DNA from: VAXT01 sp963728535
GTDB taxonomy: Bacteria > Actinomycetota > Thermoleophilia > Gaiellales > Gaiellaceae
Reading direction: 5' to 3'
Length of the DNA: 64,000 nt
NCBI GenBank assembly: GCA_963728535.1
Contig: CAVSKK010000001.1
Coordinates: 1,736,001-1,800,000 of the forward strand
In this document: in pieces, positions 26,917-34,872 of the stretch
Position numbering within the stretch: the first letter of the stretch is position 1
Layout of the letters: each line of letters starts with the position of its first letter
The notes under the pieces: model-generated
Database searches by the model: none
What the model was told of the DNA's origin: nothing
The model's input: the letters and a program-made list of their open reading frames with translations, nothing else
Made by a program: the position numbers and the translations under genes

Positions 26917-27846
26917 TCAGACGAGCTCGGCGAACGGACTGACGCTGAGGTACTTGAAGCCGCTGTCGACGGCCAGGGTCACGATCACCGCGTCCGGGCC
27001 GAGGCGCTCGGCGAGACGATGCGCGCCGACCACGTTCGCGCCGGTCGAGATACCGACGAAGATGCCCTCCTCGCGGGCTAGTCGAAGTGTCATTTCCATC
27101 GCCTCGTCGTCGCCGATCGGCTCGACGTGATCGACCTTCTCGGGAGACCAGTGCGGCATGACCATCCCCGTCCAGCCCTGAATGACGAACGTGCCGCGCT
27201 CTCCGCCGGTGATCGCCGCCGACCCCGCCGGCTCGTGCGCCTGGATAAAGACGCCGTGCGGCCTGAGCGCGTCAGAGACGCCCAGGACGGAGCTCGCCGT
27301 GCCCATGCCTTGGCAGAACGCGCTCACGCGGCCTGCGGTCTGCTCCCAGATCTCACGGCCAAGGCGGTCGCGGTGGTCGGGAACGATGTAGGGGTTGTTG
27401 AACTGGTCGGTCGCGTAATGGCCCGGAGCAGCTGCGAGCTCCGCGGCTCGCGCGACCATGTTCTCGATGTCCTGCGCGGTCACTTTCGGACGGCCCTCGA
27501 CGGACGGAATGACGTCGATCTCCGCCCCGAGCGCCCGCATGAGCTGAAAGCGCTCCTCGGTGAAGCAGTCGGCCATCACGATCAGGGCTCGGTAGCCCTT
27601 GGCCTTGCAGACGAGAGCGAGCGCCGGGCCCGTGCTGCCGCCCGTGTACTCGACCACGGTGTCGCCCGCGGAGAGCAACCCGTCGCGCTCGGCTCCCTCG
27701 ATCATCGCGAGCGCCATGCGGTCCTTCATCGATCCGCTCGGGTTGCGGTACTCGAGCTTCAGCCACAGCTCCGCGCCGTTCGCCGGCGCGCAGCGACGCA
27801 GCCGGACAAGCGGCGTGTTCCCGATCGCCTCGAGGATCGACTCCAT
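26917..27846 (-). CDS. cysK: cysteine synthase (O-acetylserine sulfhydrylase family)
   Basis: A 309-aa PLP enzyme from ATG 27846, giving MESILEAIGNTPLVRLRRC, the family start. Lys41 in NPSGSMKDRMA binds PLP, EYTGGSTGPALA holds the substrate loop, and CQGMGTASSVLGVSDAL is the phosphate-binding region. The C-terminal VTLAVDSGFKYLS is usual for CysK/CBS-like members. The start is 10 bases after the caspase-like gene on the same strand, and the ribosome site is weak, so it may be read through from that gene. It makes cysteine from O-acetylserine and sulfide, or could be a cystathionine beta-synthase-like homologue. It is convergent with the hydrolase-glycosyltransferase gene, three bases apart. 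Confidence 0.87.
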   Translation of the reverse strand: MESILEAIGNTPLVRLRRCAPANGAELWLKLEYRNPSGSMKDRMALAMIEGAERDGLLSAGDTVVEYTGGSTGPALALVCKAKGYRALIVMADCFTEERFQLMRALGAEIDVIPSVEGRPKVTAQDIENMVARAAELAAAPGHYATDQFNNPYIVPDHRDRLGREIWEQTAGRVSAFCQGMGTASSVLGVSDALRPHGVFIQAHEPAGSAAITGGERGTFVIQGWTGMVMPHWSPEKVDHVEPIGDDEAMEMTLRLAREEGIFVGISTGANVVGAHRLAERLGPDAVIVTLAVDSGFKYLSVSPFAELV

Positions 27847-27856
27847 GCGTTGACTA

Positions 27857-29788
27857 TCAGCTAGCTGATGTTGTCTGTGCGGACAACGACTCGGCCGAAC
27901 GCTCGGCGACCAGGACGCTGATTCCCGCAGCCACGAGGAGGAGGCCACCAAGCACACCGAGCGGGCCACCGCGGCCCATGGCGCCCCCGTAGTGGTCGAC
28001 CTGGATCATGAACGCGGCGTAGTGGATCACCATCAGGATCCCGACGGCGACCAAGGCACCCGCGGCGTGCAGCCGCGCTCGGGGCACACGGATGAGCAAG
28101 AGCAGAGCGACGATCGCCACGAGCCCCGCGACGACGACCTCGCCGTAGTAGGGGCCTCCCCACACCCCGTCGAGCAGCGTGTAGTTCTCCGCGTCCGCCA
28201 GGTTCACGAAGAGCGGCGACAAAACGAGAGCAGAACCCGCAGCGGCAACCGCAGTCGCCCGGCGGGACGAGCCGGCTTCGCGACCACGCCGCGTGAGCGC
28301 GCCGAGCGCACCCGCTGCGCCGATCGCGACGGCTCCGACCGCCGTCAGTTGGGCCGTGCCGCCGAACTCCCAACTGGCGGAGCGGACAAAGGCGGCCATC
28401 GCCGCCATGACGAGCAGGCCGACTCCGAGCAGCACTCCGTCCGCGGCCTCGTACCCAAGCCGACCGCGGTGGGTCGCGAGCACGACGCCCGCGGCCAGGA
28501 GCGCGGCTCCAATGGCTTCCACCGGCGACCAGACGAACCAGATCTCGTTGAGCTCGGTAGCGAATTGCCACGCCGTCTTCTCCCCGGCCGCCGCCCTGAA
28601 GTACCCGAACACGAGCAACGCGGCGCCGACGAGCGCGAGCCAGTCCTGCCAGCGCGACGCGCGAGCGAGGGTCATTGCGACGAGCGACGTCGTCGACGAG
28701 GTGCGATCCGACGGCGGCGGTCGTGGCGGGGCAGGCGCAGGGCGCTGCTCCTCTACCGCGCCACCACCAGTCGGCTCGAGCAGGACCGGCACCGGTTGTG
28801 AGGCGCTCCGGTCCGCGGCAAGCGCCTGTGCCGCAGCTTCGGACACGCGCTTGCTGTCGTCGTCGACAAGTTCCTCGAGCGCGATCCGCGCAGCCGCAGC
28901 CAGTCCGGCGTCAGCCCCGGCGTAGAGCCCGGCAAGCTCTTCGGCCGCGCCGGCACGCACGTTCGCGAAGGGCGATTCCATGGCCGCCCTCAACTCGGCC
29001 GGAAGCGGGGCGGGCTCGGGCTCGCGGAAGGGGCTCCGCGCGAGATAGAGGTCGCCGTAGACGTCGAAGGTCCACTTGCTCGGTGTCTGGTTCGGCGTCG
29101 TCTCGCGAACGCGGTCGTAGACGTAGTCGTACAGCTCGTCGACCGAGACGCGGCTGTCCCCGTCGCGGTCGGCCTCTCCACTCTCGAGGCCGTGCACGAC
29201 CGCCGACGTGAAGATCGAGGGCTGCGCATCCCCCTCGAGGTTGTCGCCCTCGAAGGCGTACTCCATCGCCCGTGACGCGGTCAGGACGACGCGCCCCTGG
29301 CCCTCGAACTCCTCTTTGATTGCGACGCTTTCGCCTGAGCGGTGCACGAGACCACGCGCAAACGCGCCGCCGAAGCAGCAATCGAGCAGCAGGACGACCC
29401 GGCGCGACCGGCTCTTCGTCATCTGGTGGTTGACGAACTCGGACGGGATCGCGGTCGCCTCGAGATGGTCGACGGCGGTGTTCGAGCTCGCGAAGTAGAG
29501 CGTGCCGTCCTCGTCCTTGAGCCCGTGGCAGGCGACGTGGAGCAGGAGCAGGTCGTCCCGGCTGCGGTCGCGAAAGAACTCGGACAGCTTGCGACGAACG
29601 ACGTGGTCCGGCTCGTTGAGAGACGTGCTGACCTGGAAGTCGCCCACCTCGGGGTCGCCGAGCACCCGGGCGAGCTCCTCGGCGTCGCGGGCCGGAGCAC
29701 GGAGCGAGCGGAGCTTCGGATCCTCGTAGGCGTCGGCCGCGACGATCAGCGCCTCGCGCCGGGCGGGCGTCGGTTCAGGCTCGGGCAT
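27857..29788 (-). CDS. caspase-like (C14) protease with EF-hand loop, HEAT-like region and eight membrane helices
   Basis: A 643-aa protein from ATG 29788, overlapping the EACC1 gene by 14 bases (ATG 29806 is an alternative). Residues 10-255 are a caspase/metacaspase domain: REALIVAADAYEDPKLRSLR, the catalytic His88 in LLHVACHGLKDEDG and Cys138 in LLLDCCFGGAF. Asp207, Asp209, Asp211, Ser215 and Glu218 in DRDGDSRVSVDE form an EF-hand-like calcium loop. Residues 265-325 look like HEAT helices (FANVRAGAAEELAGLY), then a proline linker and about eight membrane helices from 380 to the end. The preceding gene encodes an EACC1-type partner. Caspases paired this way are thought to act as suicide effectors; that is inference. 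No NTPase is fused. Confidence 0.88.
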   Translation of the reverse strand: MPEPEPTPARREALIVAADAYEDPKLRSLRAPARDAEELARVLGDPEVGDFQVSTSLNEPDHVVRRKLSEFFRDRSRDDLLLLHVACHGLKDEDGTLYFASSNTAVDHLEATAIPSEFVNHQMTKSRSRRVVLLLDCCFGGAFARGLVHRSGESVAIKEEFEGQGRVVLTASRAMEYAFEGDNLEGDAQPSIFTSAVVHGLESGEADRDGDSRVSVDELYDYVYDRVRETTPNQTPSKWTFDVYGDLYLARSPFREPEPAPLPAELRAAMESPFANVRAGAAEELAGLYAGADAGLAAAARIALEELVDDDSKRVSEAAAQALAADRSASQPVPVLLEPTGGGAVEEQRPAPAPPRPPPSDRTSSTTSLVAMTLARASRWQDWLALVGAALLVFGYFRAAAGEKTAWQFATELNEIWFVWSPVEAIGAALLAAGVVLATHRGRLGYEAADGVLLGVGLLVMAAMAAFVRSASWEFGGTAQLTAVGAVAIGAAGALGALTRRGREAGSSRRATAVAAAGSALVLSPLFVNLADAENYTLLDGVWGGPYYGEVVVAGLVAIVALLLLIRVPRARLHAAGALVAVGILMVIHYAAFMIQVDHYGGAMGRGGPLGVLGGLLLVAAGISVLVAERSAESLSAQTTSAS

Positions 29789-30158
29789 GACGCTCGATCC
29801 AGGCATCGACGAGACGCTGCCGCTCTTCGGTCGAGACTCCGCTCACCTCGAGGACGTCGCCGTCGAGCTCGATGCGAACCCGGCGCTCCCCGTCGCCGAG
29901 CCAGCCGCGCACGGTGCGAACGAGCGTGGTGAGCGCCTCGGACGACCGCCCGACCTTGACGATCAGCGCCCCCAGCACGAGCGCCTCGACTGCGCGGGCA
30001 TCATCGGGCGCGGGGCCGGCCGACACAGGCTCGACAGCCTCGACGTCGAGCTCGAGCAGCTCGGTGCGCAGGCTACGGGCAAGTCTCTCTAGCTCATCCT
30101 CGTCCGCGCCGGGGCCGGCGTCGACCAGGAGCTCGAGCTCGGCGGATTGGGGTTCCAC
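29775..30158 (-). CDS. EACC1-like effector-associated component
   Basis: A 127-aa acidic protein from GTG 30158, with AGAGG about seven bases upstream. The pattern is that of effector-associated constant component 1 (EACC1): an N-terminal strand AELELLVDAGPGADEDELER, LARSLRTELLELDVEAVEPV, a small helical hydrophobic core VEALVLGALIVKVGRSSEAL, TTLVRTVRGWLGDGERRVRI, then ELDGDVLEVSGVSTEERQRL. EACC1 genes sit beside caspase, trypsin-like and other effectors in actinobacterial conflict systems and are taken as adaptor or sensor parts. Here its end overlaps the caspase start, strongly linking the two. Assignment is from the remembered family pattern and not from a search. Confidence 0.75.
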   Translation of the reverse strand: MEPQSAELELLVDAGPGADEDELERLARSLRTELLELDVEAVEPVSAGPAPDDARAVEALVLGALIVKVGRSSEALTTLVRTVRGWLGDGERRVRIELDGDVLEVSGVSTEERQRLVDAWIERHARA

Positions 30159-30244
30159 GCGTGCCTCTTTTCGACGGCAGACGAACGATTCATCGTACTC
30201 CGCTCACAACCACGCAAACAACCCGTCGGCGCGAAAGGTACGTA

Positions 30245-32062
30245 CTAGCCGAGCGCGGGAGCCGGTGCTCCGGTGCCGAGGTCGGCGTCGCGGGTGGCGA
30301 GCGCCGTATAGCGGTGGCCGGCGAGGATCAGGTCCTCGTGGCGCCCGGACTCGACGATGTGGCCGTGGTCGAGCACGATGATCTGGTCGGCGTCTCGGAC
30401 GGTCGAAAGCCGGTGGGCGATCGCGATCGTCGTCCGCCCCTCGGACAGCCGGTCGAGAGCCTCCTGCACGAGCCGCTCGGTCTCCGTGTCGAGCGAGCTC
30501 GTCGCCTCGTCGAGGAGAAGGATCGGCGGGTTGCGCAGAATCGCGCGAGCAATCGCGATGCGCTGCTTCTCGCCGCCCGAGAAGCGGTAACCGCGCTCAC
30601 CGACGACCGTGTCGTAGCCCTCGGGCAGCGCCGCGATCACGTGGTGAATGCGTGCCGCCGCCGCGGCCCTTTCGATCTCCTCGTCGCTCGATTTCGGCTT
30701 CGCGAAGCGCAGGTTCTCGCGCACAGATGAGTGGAAGAGATACGTCTCCTGGGAGACGACACCGACCAGGTCGGTCAGCGCCTCGAAGCTCAGGTCGCGG
30801 ATGTCGACACCGCCAATCGTGATGTTCCCGCGCGTGACGTCGTACAGCCGCGCGACCAGGTAGCCGAGCGTCGTCTTGCCGGAGCCCGTCTCCCCAACCA
30901 GCGCGGTCGTCGTCCCCTCCTCGACTCTGAACGAGATGTCCTGGAGCGTCCAGTCGTCGCCGTAGCGGAACCAGACTTGGTCGAACACGACGTCGCCGGC
31001 CTGCCCGACGGCCAGCGCGTTCGGCTTCTCCACGATGTCGACCGGCTCGTCGAGGTATTCGAAGATCCGGTCGAAGAGCGCAAGTGACGTCTGCACGTCG
31101 AGCCCGACGCCGAGCAGGGAGCCGACCGGGAAGAAGAGCCGCGTCTGGAGCGTCGTAAAGGCGACGAGCACCGGAATCGACACCGCTTGCGACCCGCCGG
31201 CCAGCGCGAGCCCACCGAACCAGTAGACCGCAGCGGGCATGATCGCGAACGACGTCTGGATCGACGCCATCACCCAGCGGCCCGCCATCCGCTGGCGCAC
31301 CTCGAGCTCGGCCAGGTGGAGCGAGTCGCCTTCGAAGCGATCGGCGAGCTCGTTCCCGCGCCCCATCGTCTTCCCGAGCATGATCCCCGAGACCGAGAGC
31401 GACTCCTGCACGAGGCTCGAGATGTCGGCGAGCGTCTCCTGTGTCGTCTTCGCAATCCGGCGGCGCTCATTGCCGACGCGGCGGGTCAACAGCACGAAGA
31501 CCGGGATCAGCGCGAACGCGAACAGGGCCAGCTTCCAATTGAGGACGAGCATGCCGATCATGGTCGCCACGACGATCGTCACGTTCGAGGCGATCGAGGT
31601 CGCGGTGTTCGTGACGACGTTCTGCACCCCGCCGATGTCATTCGAGATCCTCGACTGCACCTCGCCCGTGCGGGTGCGCGTGAAGAAGGCGAGCGACAGC
31701 TGCTGGAGATGCCGGAAGACCGCCGCGCGGAGGTCGTGCATCACGCGCTGGCCGACCTGGTTGGAGAGGAGCGTTTGGACGACGCCGAGCGCGCCGGTCA
31801 CGATTGCGATTGCGATCATCCCGCCGGCGGCGAACGAGAGCGCCCTCGTGTCGTTCACCTGGATCGCCTCGAGGACGCGCTTGAGCAGGAAGGCCGGGAC
31901 GACGCCGAGCCCCGCCGAGACGACGATCAGCAGCAGGACGCCGCCGAGCCTCAGCCTGTACGGCGAGAAGAGTGGGCCGATCCGGCGGATGTTCGCGCGG
32001 CGGACGGCCGGGTCGGCGGGGCGCTCCGGTGGCTCGGCCGAGGAGTGAAAGAACATGCCCAT
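30245..32062 (-). CDS. ABC exporter, fused membrane and ATPase domains
   Basis: A 605-aa MsbA/LmrA-type half-transporter. Six membrane helices lie in residues about 35-320 (LGGVLLLIVVSAGLGVVPAF, ALFAFALIPVFVLL), with the coupling region FRHLQQLSLAFFTRTRTGEV. The ATPase has Walker A GETGSGKTTLG, signature FSGGEKQRIAIARA, Walker B ILLLDEATSSLD and the switch His in AIAHRLSTV. It would work as a homodimer and export a lipid or drug. ATG 32062 and ATG 32056 are both possible starts. It is followed 86 bases later by the EACC1 gene on the same strand, and diverges from the methyltransferase. Confidence 0.92.
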   Translation of the reverse strand: MGMFFHSSAEPPERPADPAVRRANIRRIGPLFSPYRLRLGGVLLLIVVSAGLGVVPAFLLKRVLEAIQVNDTRALSFAAGGMIAIAIVTGALGVVQTLLSNQVGQRVMHDLRAAVFRHLQQLSLAFFTRTRTGEVQSRISNDIGGVQNVVTNTATSIASNVTIVVATMIGMLVLNWKLALFAFALIPVFVLLTRRVGNERRRIAKTTQETLADISSLVQESLSVSGIMLGKTMGRGNELADRFEGDSLHLAELEVRQRMAGRWVMASIQTSFAIMPAAVYWFGGLALAGGSQAVSIPVLVAFTTLQTRLFFPVGSLLGVGLDVQTSLALFDRIFEYLDEPVDIVEKPNALAVGQAGDVVFDQVWFRYGDDWTLQDISFRVEEGTTTALVGETGSGKTTLGYLVARLYDVTRGNITIGGVDIRDLSFEALTDLVGVVSQETYLFHSSVRENLRFAKPKSSDEEIERAAAAARIHHVIAALPEGYDTVVGERGYRFSGGEKQRIAIARAILRNPPILLLDEATSSLDTETERLVQEALDRLSEGRTTIAIAHRLSTVRDADQIIVLDHGHIVESGRHEDLILAGHRYTALATRDADLGTGAPAPALG

Positions 32063-32129
32063 CGACGGTCAGGGTACGCCTCCGGGCAATCGTCGCGCCC
32101 GGGGCTTTCCCGGCCCTACAATCAGCGGC

Positions 32130-33032
32130 GTGCGAGGGCCGCAGCTCCTACGACGTGCCGCACGGAGAGTGCTCGGCCCGAAGTTCGTCAAGCACTACGT
32201 CAACCCGAAGCGGGTGCGCGGGGACCAGGTTCCCTATGACGCGAAGCGCTTCTTCGAGTCCTGGCACCGCGCTTCGCCGGAATCGCTCTCGGACGCGGAC
32301 ACGATCGCGGCCGAACGGGGCTCGCTCGCCAGCCGCTTCCACTACAACGCGGTCGAGAACTCGATCATCGAGTGCCTGGCCGGACGCGATCTCCCGCACC
32401 CACCACGCGTGCTGGACGTGGGCTCGGGCGCCGGGCATTGGATCGACTTCTACTTCGAGGTGTTCGGCGCGAAAGAAGCGGTCGGGATCGAGATCTCGGA
32501 GCCCGCCGTCCGCGCGCTCCAAGAGCGGTACGCCGATGTCCCCGGCGTGACGATCGTGGAGGCGGACGTCAGTGATGCGGCCTTCGAGCTAGATGGAGAG
32601 TTCGAGATCGTGAACGCGATCGGGGTCATGTTCCACATCGTCGACGACGACCGCTGGCAACGCGCGGTGGCGGCGCTCGGCCGACGGCTCGCGCCGGGCG
32701 GAGTTCTCGTCGTCGGTGGGCACTTCGGGCGCGTCACGCAGAACGTCCAGTTCCACCGGACCGACTCGTTCTCGAGCTGGGAGGAGTTCCGGTCGGCCGG
32801 CGGCGAGGCGGCCCTTGTCAACAAGCGGATCCGTTCGCTCAAGCGCTGGCGAAGCTGTGCAGCGGAAGCGGGCCTGCGTACCGCCTGCGTTCGCCGTACA
32901 CGGCAGAGCGGCTCGCTTCAGACGCCGGAGAACAACGTCCTCGTCCTCGTCAGAGACACCGAGCTGAGCGCCCGTTTCAGCGGCGTGCCGAAGCGCAGCG
33001 CGCGCGACCGCGTCGTTCGAACGACCGAGTAG
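32130..33032 (+). CDS. SAM-dependent methyltransferase
   Basis: A 300-aa class I methyltransferase from GTG 32130; a longer in-frame start at 32055 would overlap the divergent ABC gene. After a basic N-terminus (LLRRAARRVLGPKFVKHYVN), SAM motif I is VLDVGSGAGHWIDFY near residue 92, with the acidic strand-2 end in AVGIEISEPAV, then IVEADVSDAAF and a motif II/III region LAPGGVLVVGGHFG. Substrate unknown; cell-surface glycan or lipid genes follow on the other strand. Its last 115 bases overlap the convergent acyltransferase gene, which is unusual. Confidence 0.82.
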   Translation: MRGPQLLRRAARRVLGPKFVKHYVNPKRVRGDQVPYDAKRFFESWHRASPESLSDADTIAAERGSLASRFHYNAVENSIIECLAGRDLPHPPRVLDVGSGAGHWIDFYFEVFGAKEAVGIEISEPAVRALQERYADVPGVTIVEADVSDAAFELDGEFEIVNAIGVMFHIVDDDRWQRAVAALGRRLAPGGVLVVGGHFGRVTQNVQFHRTDSFSSWEEFRSAGGEAALVNKRIRSLKRWRSCAAEAGLRTACVRRTRQSGSLQTPENNVLVLVRDTELSARFSGVPKRSARDRVVRTTE

Positions 33033-33904
33033 GGCGTCGGAACGCCGGCGAACGCGCGAAAGAACCGTTCGACGCCCCGGATGATCGAGCCCTCGAAGTC
33101 GAAGCCGAGCCCTTCCTCGGCGGCGTAGGCGATGCCCTTCCAGAGGAGCAGTGAGGCTGCGCCGCTCGTGCGGAGCGCGGGATCGCTGGCACCGGCGAGG
33201 TAGTAGACCCACTTCTCGTCGCGGACGAAGTAGCCGCCGGCGTGCGTTCGCCCGTCAGCGTCCCGGGCGAGCAGGATCCGGCGTGCGTTCCGTTCGGAGG
33301 CAGCCGCGTCGATGCGCCGCAGGGCGGGCAGGTACCGGTCGGCGCCCGGGATCTCCTGGTGGGCGGCGGTTCTGAGGTGCACGTTCTGGAAGTCCTCGAG
33401 CGAGCCGTCGTCCACGGTGATGCCGCGCTTCTCGGCCTTCCGGATCTCCCTGCGGATGTTCTCGCGCGCGCGCGCGAGGATGCCGTCGAGGTCGTCGAGT
33501 CGCGGGAACCGCCATGTGTAGCGCGTGGTCTGGGTGAAGCCGTGCCACCTGAGCGGCGTCCAGTAGTCGAAGGCGGGATTGCACGAGGCCTCGATATGGG
33601 CTGCCTCGCCGAGCGCCTCGGCGAGCTGCTCGAGGCGCTTCACTTCCTCCTCACGCCGCCTGAGCTCGGAGTCCCTGGGCGCAAAGAGCGGTCCGAGGTA
33701 CGGAGTGAGCGGCGCGCCCGCGTGCACTTCACCCCAGCGCGTCTTGCGCACGACCGTCGGCCAGGCGGCGACGACCCCTCCACCCTCGCTCAACGTGTTC
33801 GCCCGCCAGCGTCCGTCGGCGACTGCGTCCAGCCACCACGAAGTCGCAAAGATGGAGCCTTGCGGCGAGGCGGAGACGAGATCGTCGTAGTCCGCGTGCG
33901 TCAT
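32918..33904 (-). CDS. GNAT/FemAB-type acyltransferase
   Basis: A 328-aa protein from ATG 33904 in an ATGA overlap with the sulfotransferase gene. Layout is FemAB/GNAT-like: MTHADYDDLVSASPQGSIFA, TSWWLDAVADG, APLTPYLGPLFAPRDSELRR, then IRREIRKAEKRGITVDDGSL and a C-terminal GNAT half (RRILLARDADGRTHAGGYFV, KWVYYLAGASDPALRTSGAA, SLLLWKGIAYAAEEGLGFDF). Such proteins transfer acyl or aminoacyl groups during exopolysaccharide or cell-wall synthesis. With the sulfotransferase it suggests decoration of a surface glycan. The 3' end overlaps the convergent methyltransferase. Confidence 0.82.
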   Translation of the reverse strand: MTHADYDDLVSASPQGSIFATSWWLDAVADGRWRANTLSEGGGVVAAWPTVVRKTRWGEVHAGAPLTPYLGPLFAPRDSELRRREEEVKRLEQLAEALGEAAHIEASCNPAFDYWTPLRWHGFTQTTRYTWRFPRLDDLDGILARARENIRREIRKAEKRGITVDDGSLEDFQNVHLRTAAHQEIPGADRYLPALRRIDAAASERNARRILLARDADGRTHAGGYFVRDEKWVYYLAGASDPALRTSGAASLLLWKGIAYAAEEGLGFDFEGSIIRGVERFFRAFAGVPTPYSVVRTTRSRALRFGTPLKRALSSVSLTRTRTLFSGV

Positions 33905-34809
33905 GCCTCGAGCAAGCGGCTGCCGTGCCCGGCCTCGAAGTGCGGTGGGACGGGGCGGCGGAGGGCGAGCTCGAGCCCGTGGCTCGAGGCAAAGCCGGAG
34001 ATCTCCGCCAGGGCAGCGTGGGTGTCGGCGCAGAGGTGCTCGTACGCGATGTCGAGGAACCGGTCGGCCCCAAGGCGCTGCCGCGCGCTGTCGATCAGCG
34101 CGTGGATTCCCCGCACCTGTCCGGCCGCCTGGGCCTCCGGGGGTTGCCCGCGCAACAGGTCCACGTCCGGTGGCTCGGCCGACCACCAGGCGGCTTCGTC
34201 ACCAAGCACGCTCCGGCGCGCCGCGAGGATCGACGCGACATTGTCGGCCAGGTCGCGCTGGACGACCAGGAAGATCGCCTCGGGGAACGCAGCGCCGAGG
34301 GGCTCGAGCCGAAGGGAGTTGAGCAGGTTCTTGAAGACGACGGGGCGACCCGCCGCGTCGCCCAGGGCGCGGACGGAGGCGCGGAGATCCCGCAGTGCGT
34401 CCGGATCGGCGTCCTCCAGCGGAACGTACTGGGGCGAGCGGCGAAAGAATCGGTACCAGTACGGTCCGCACTCGCTCGGCGCGGCGAGCCCGTCCGTTCG
34501 TCCGTGATCGGAGGAGAAAGCGGCCGGAGGCTCGAGCCTGCGCCCGGCCATCCGCTCGACGAGCGCGGGGGCGCCAGGCAGACGGCAGTGGAGGTTCGAG
34601 AGGTAGGCGACATCGAACCGCACGACGAGCAGCTGGTAGAGAAGCGTGCTGCCGGAACGAGGGGCGCCGACGATGAAGACCGGGGGGTGACTGAGCGGAA
34701 CCTCGTGCGGGACCGACTTTCGCAGCTCGATCTTGCTCAACGCCCGGTTCAGCGCCCTCACCGAGCGATGCCGGGCGAAACGAGGAACCTGCCGGGCCTG
34801 TCTCAGCAT
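33901..34809 (-). CDS. sulfotransferase family protein
   Basis: A 302-aa protein with the PAPS 5'-phosphosulfate-binding loop VFIVGAPRSGSTLLYQLLVV at about residues 44-63 and a 3'-phosphate region VVQRDLADNVASILAARRSV, the RDxxxxxxS-like motif. It would transfer sulfate from PAPS to a glycan, lipid or small molecule. The N-terminus (MLRQARQVPRFARHRSVRAL) is basic with no signal peptide. It overlaps the FemAB-like gene by four bases, so both are made together. No cysND/cysC genes for PAPS supply are in the window. Confidence 0.85.
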   Translation of the reverse strand: MLRQARQVPRFARHRSVRALNRALSKIELRKSVPHEVPLSHPPVFIVGAPRSGSTLLYQLLVVRFDVAYLSNLHCRLPGAPALVERMAGRRLEPPAAFSSDHGRTDGLAAPSECGPYWYRFFRRSPQYVPLEDADPDALRDLRASVRALGDAAGRPVVFKNLLNSLRLEPLGAAFPEAIFLVVQRDLADNVASILAARRSVLGDEAAWWSAEPPDVDLLRGQPPEAQAAGQVRGIHALIDSARQRLGADRFLDIAYEHLCADTHAALAEISGFASSHGLELALRRPVPPHFEAGHGSRLLEA

Positions 34810-34872
34810 CGAGGGATGATACGTGCGCCCCTCCCCGGCAGCGATTCGCCGCGCCGGGCCGGCGGATAGCTC

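Noticed and set aside
27847..27856. Separate promoter for the cysteine synthase
   Set aside because: Only 10 bases separate it from the caspase gene; any promoter would have to lie inside that coding region and none is convincing.
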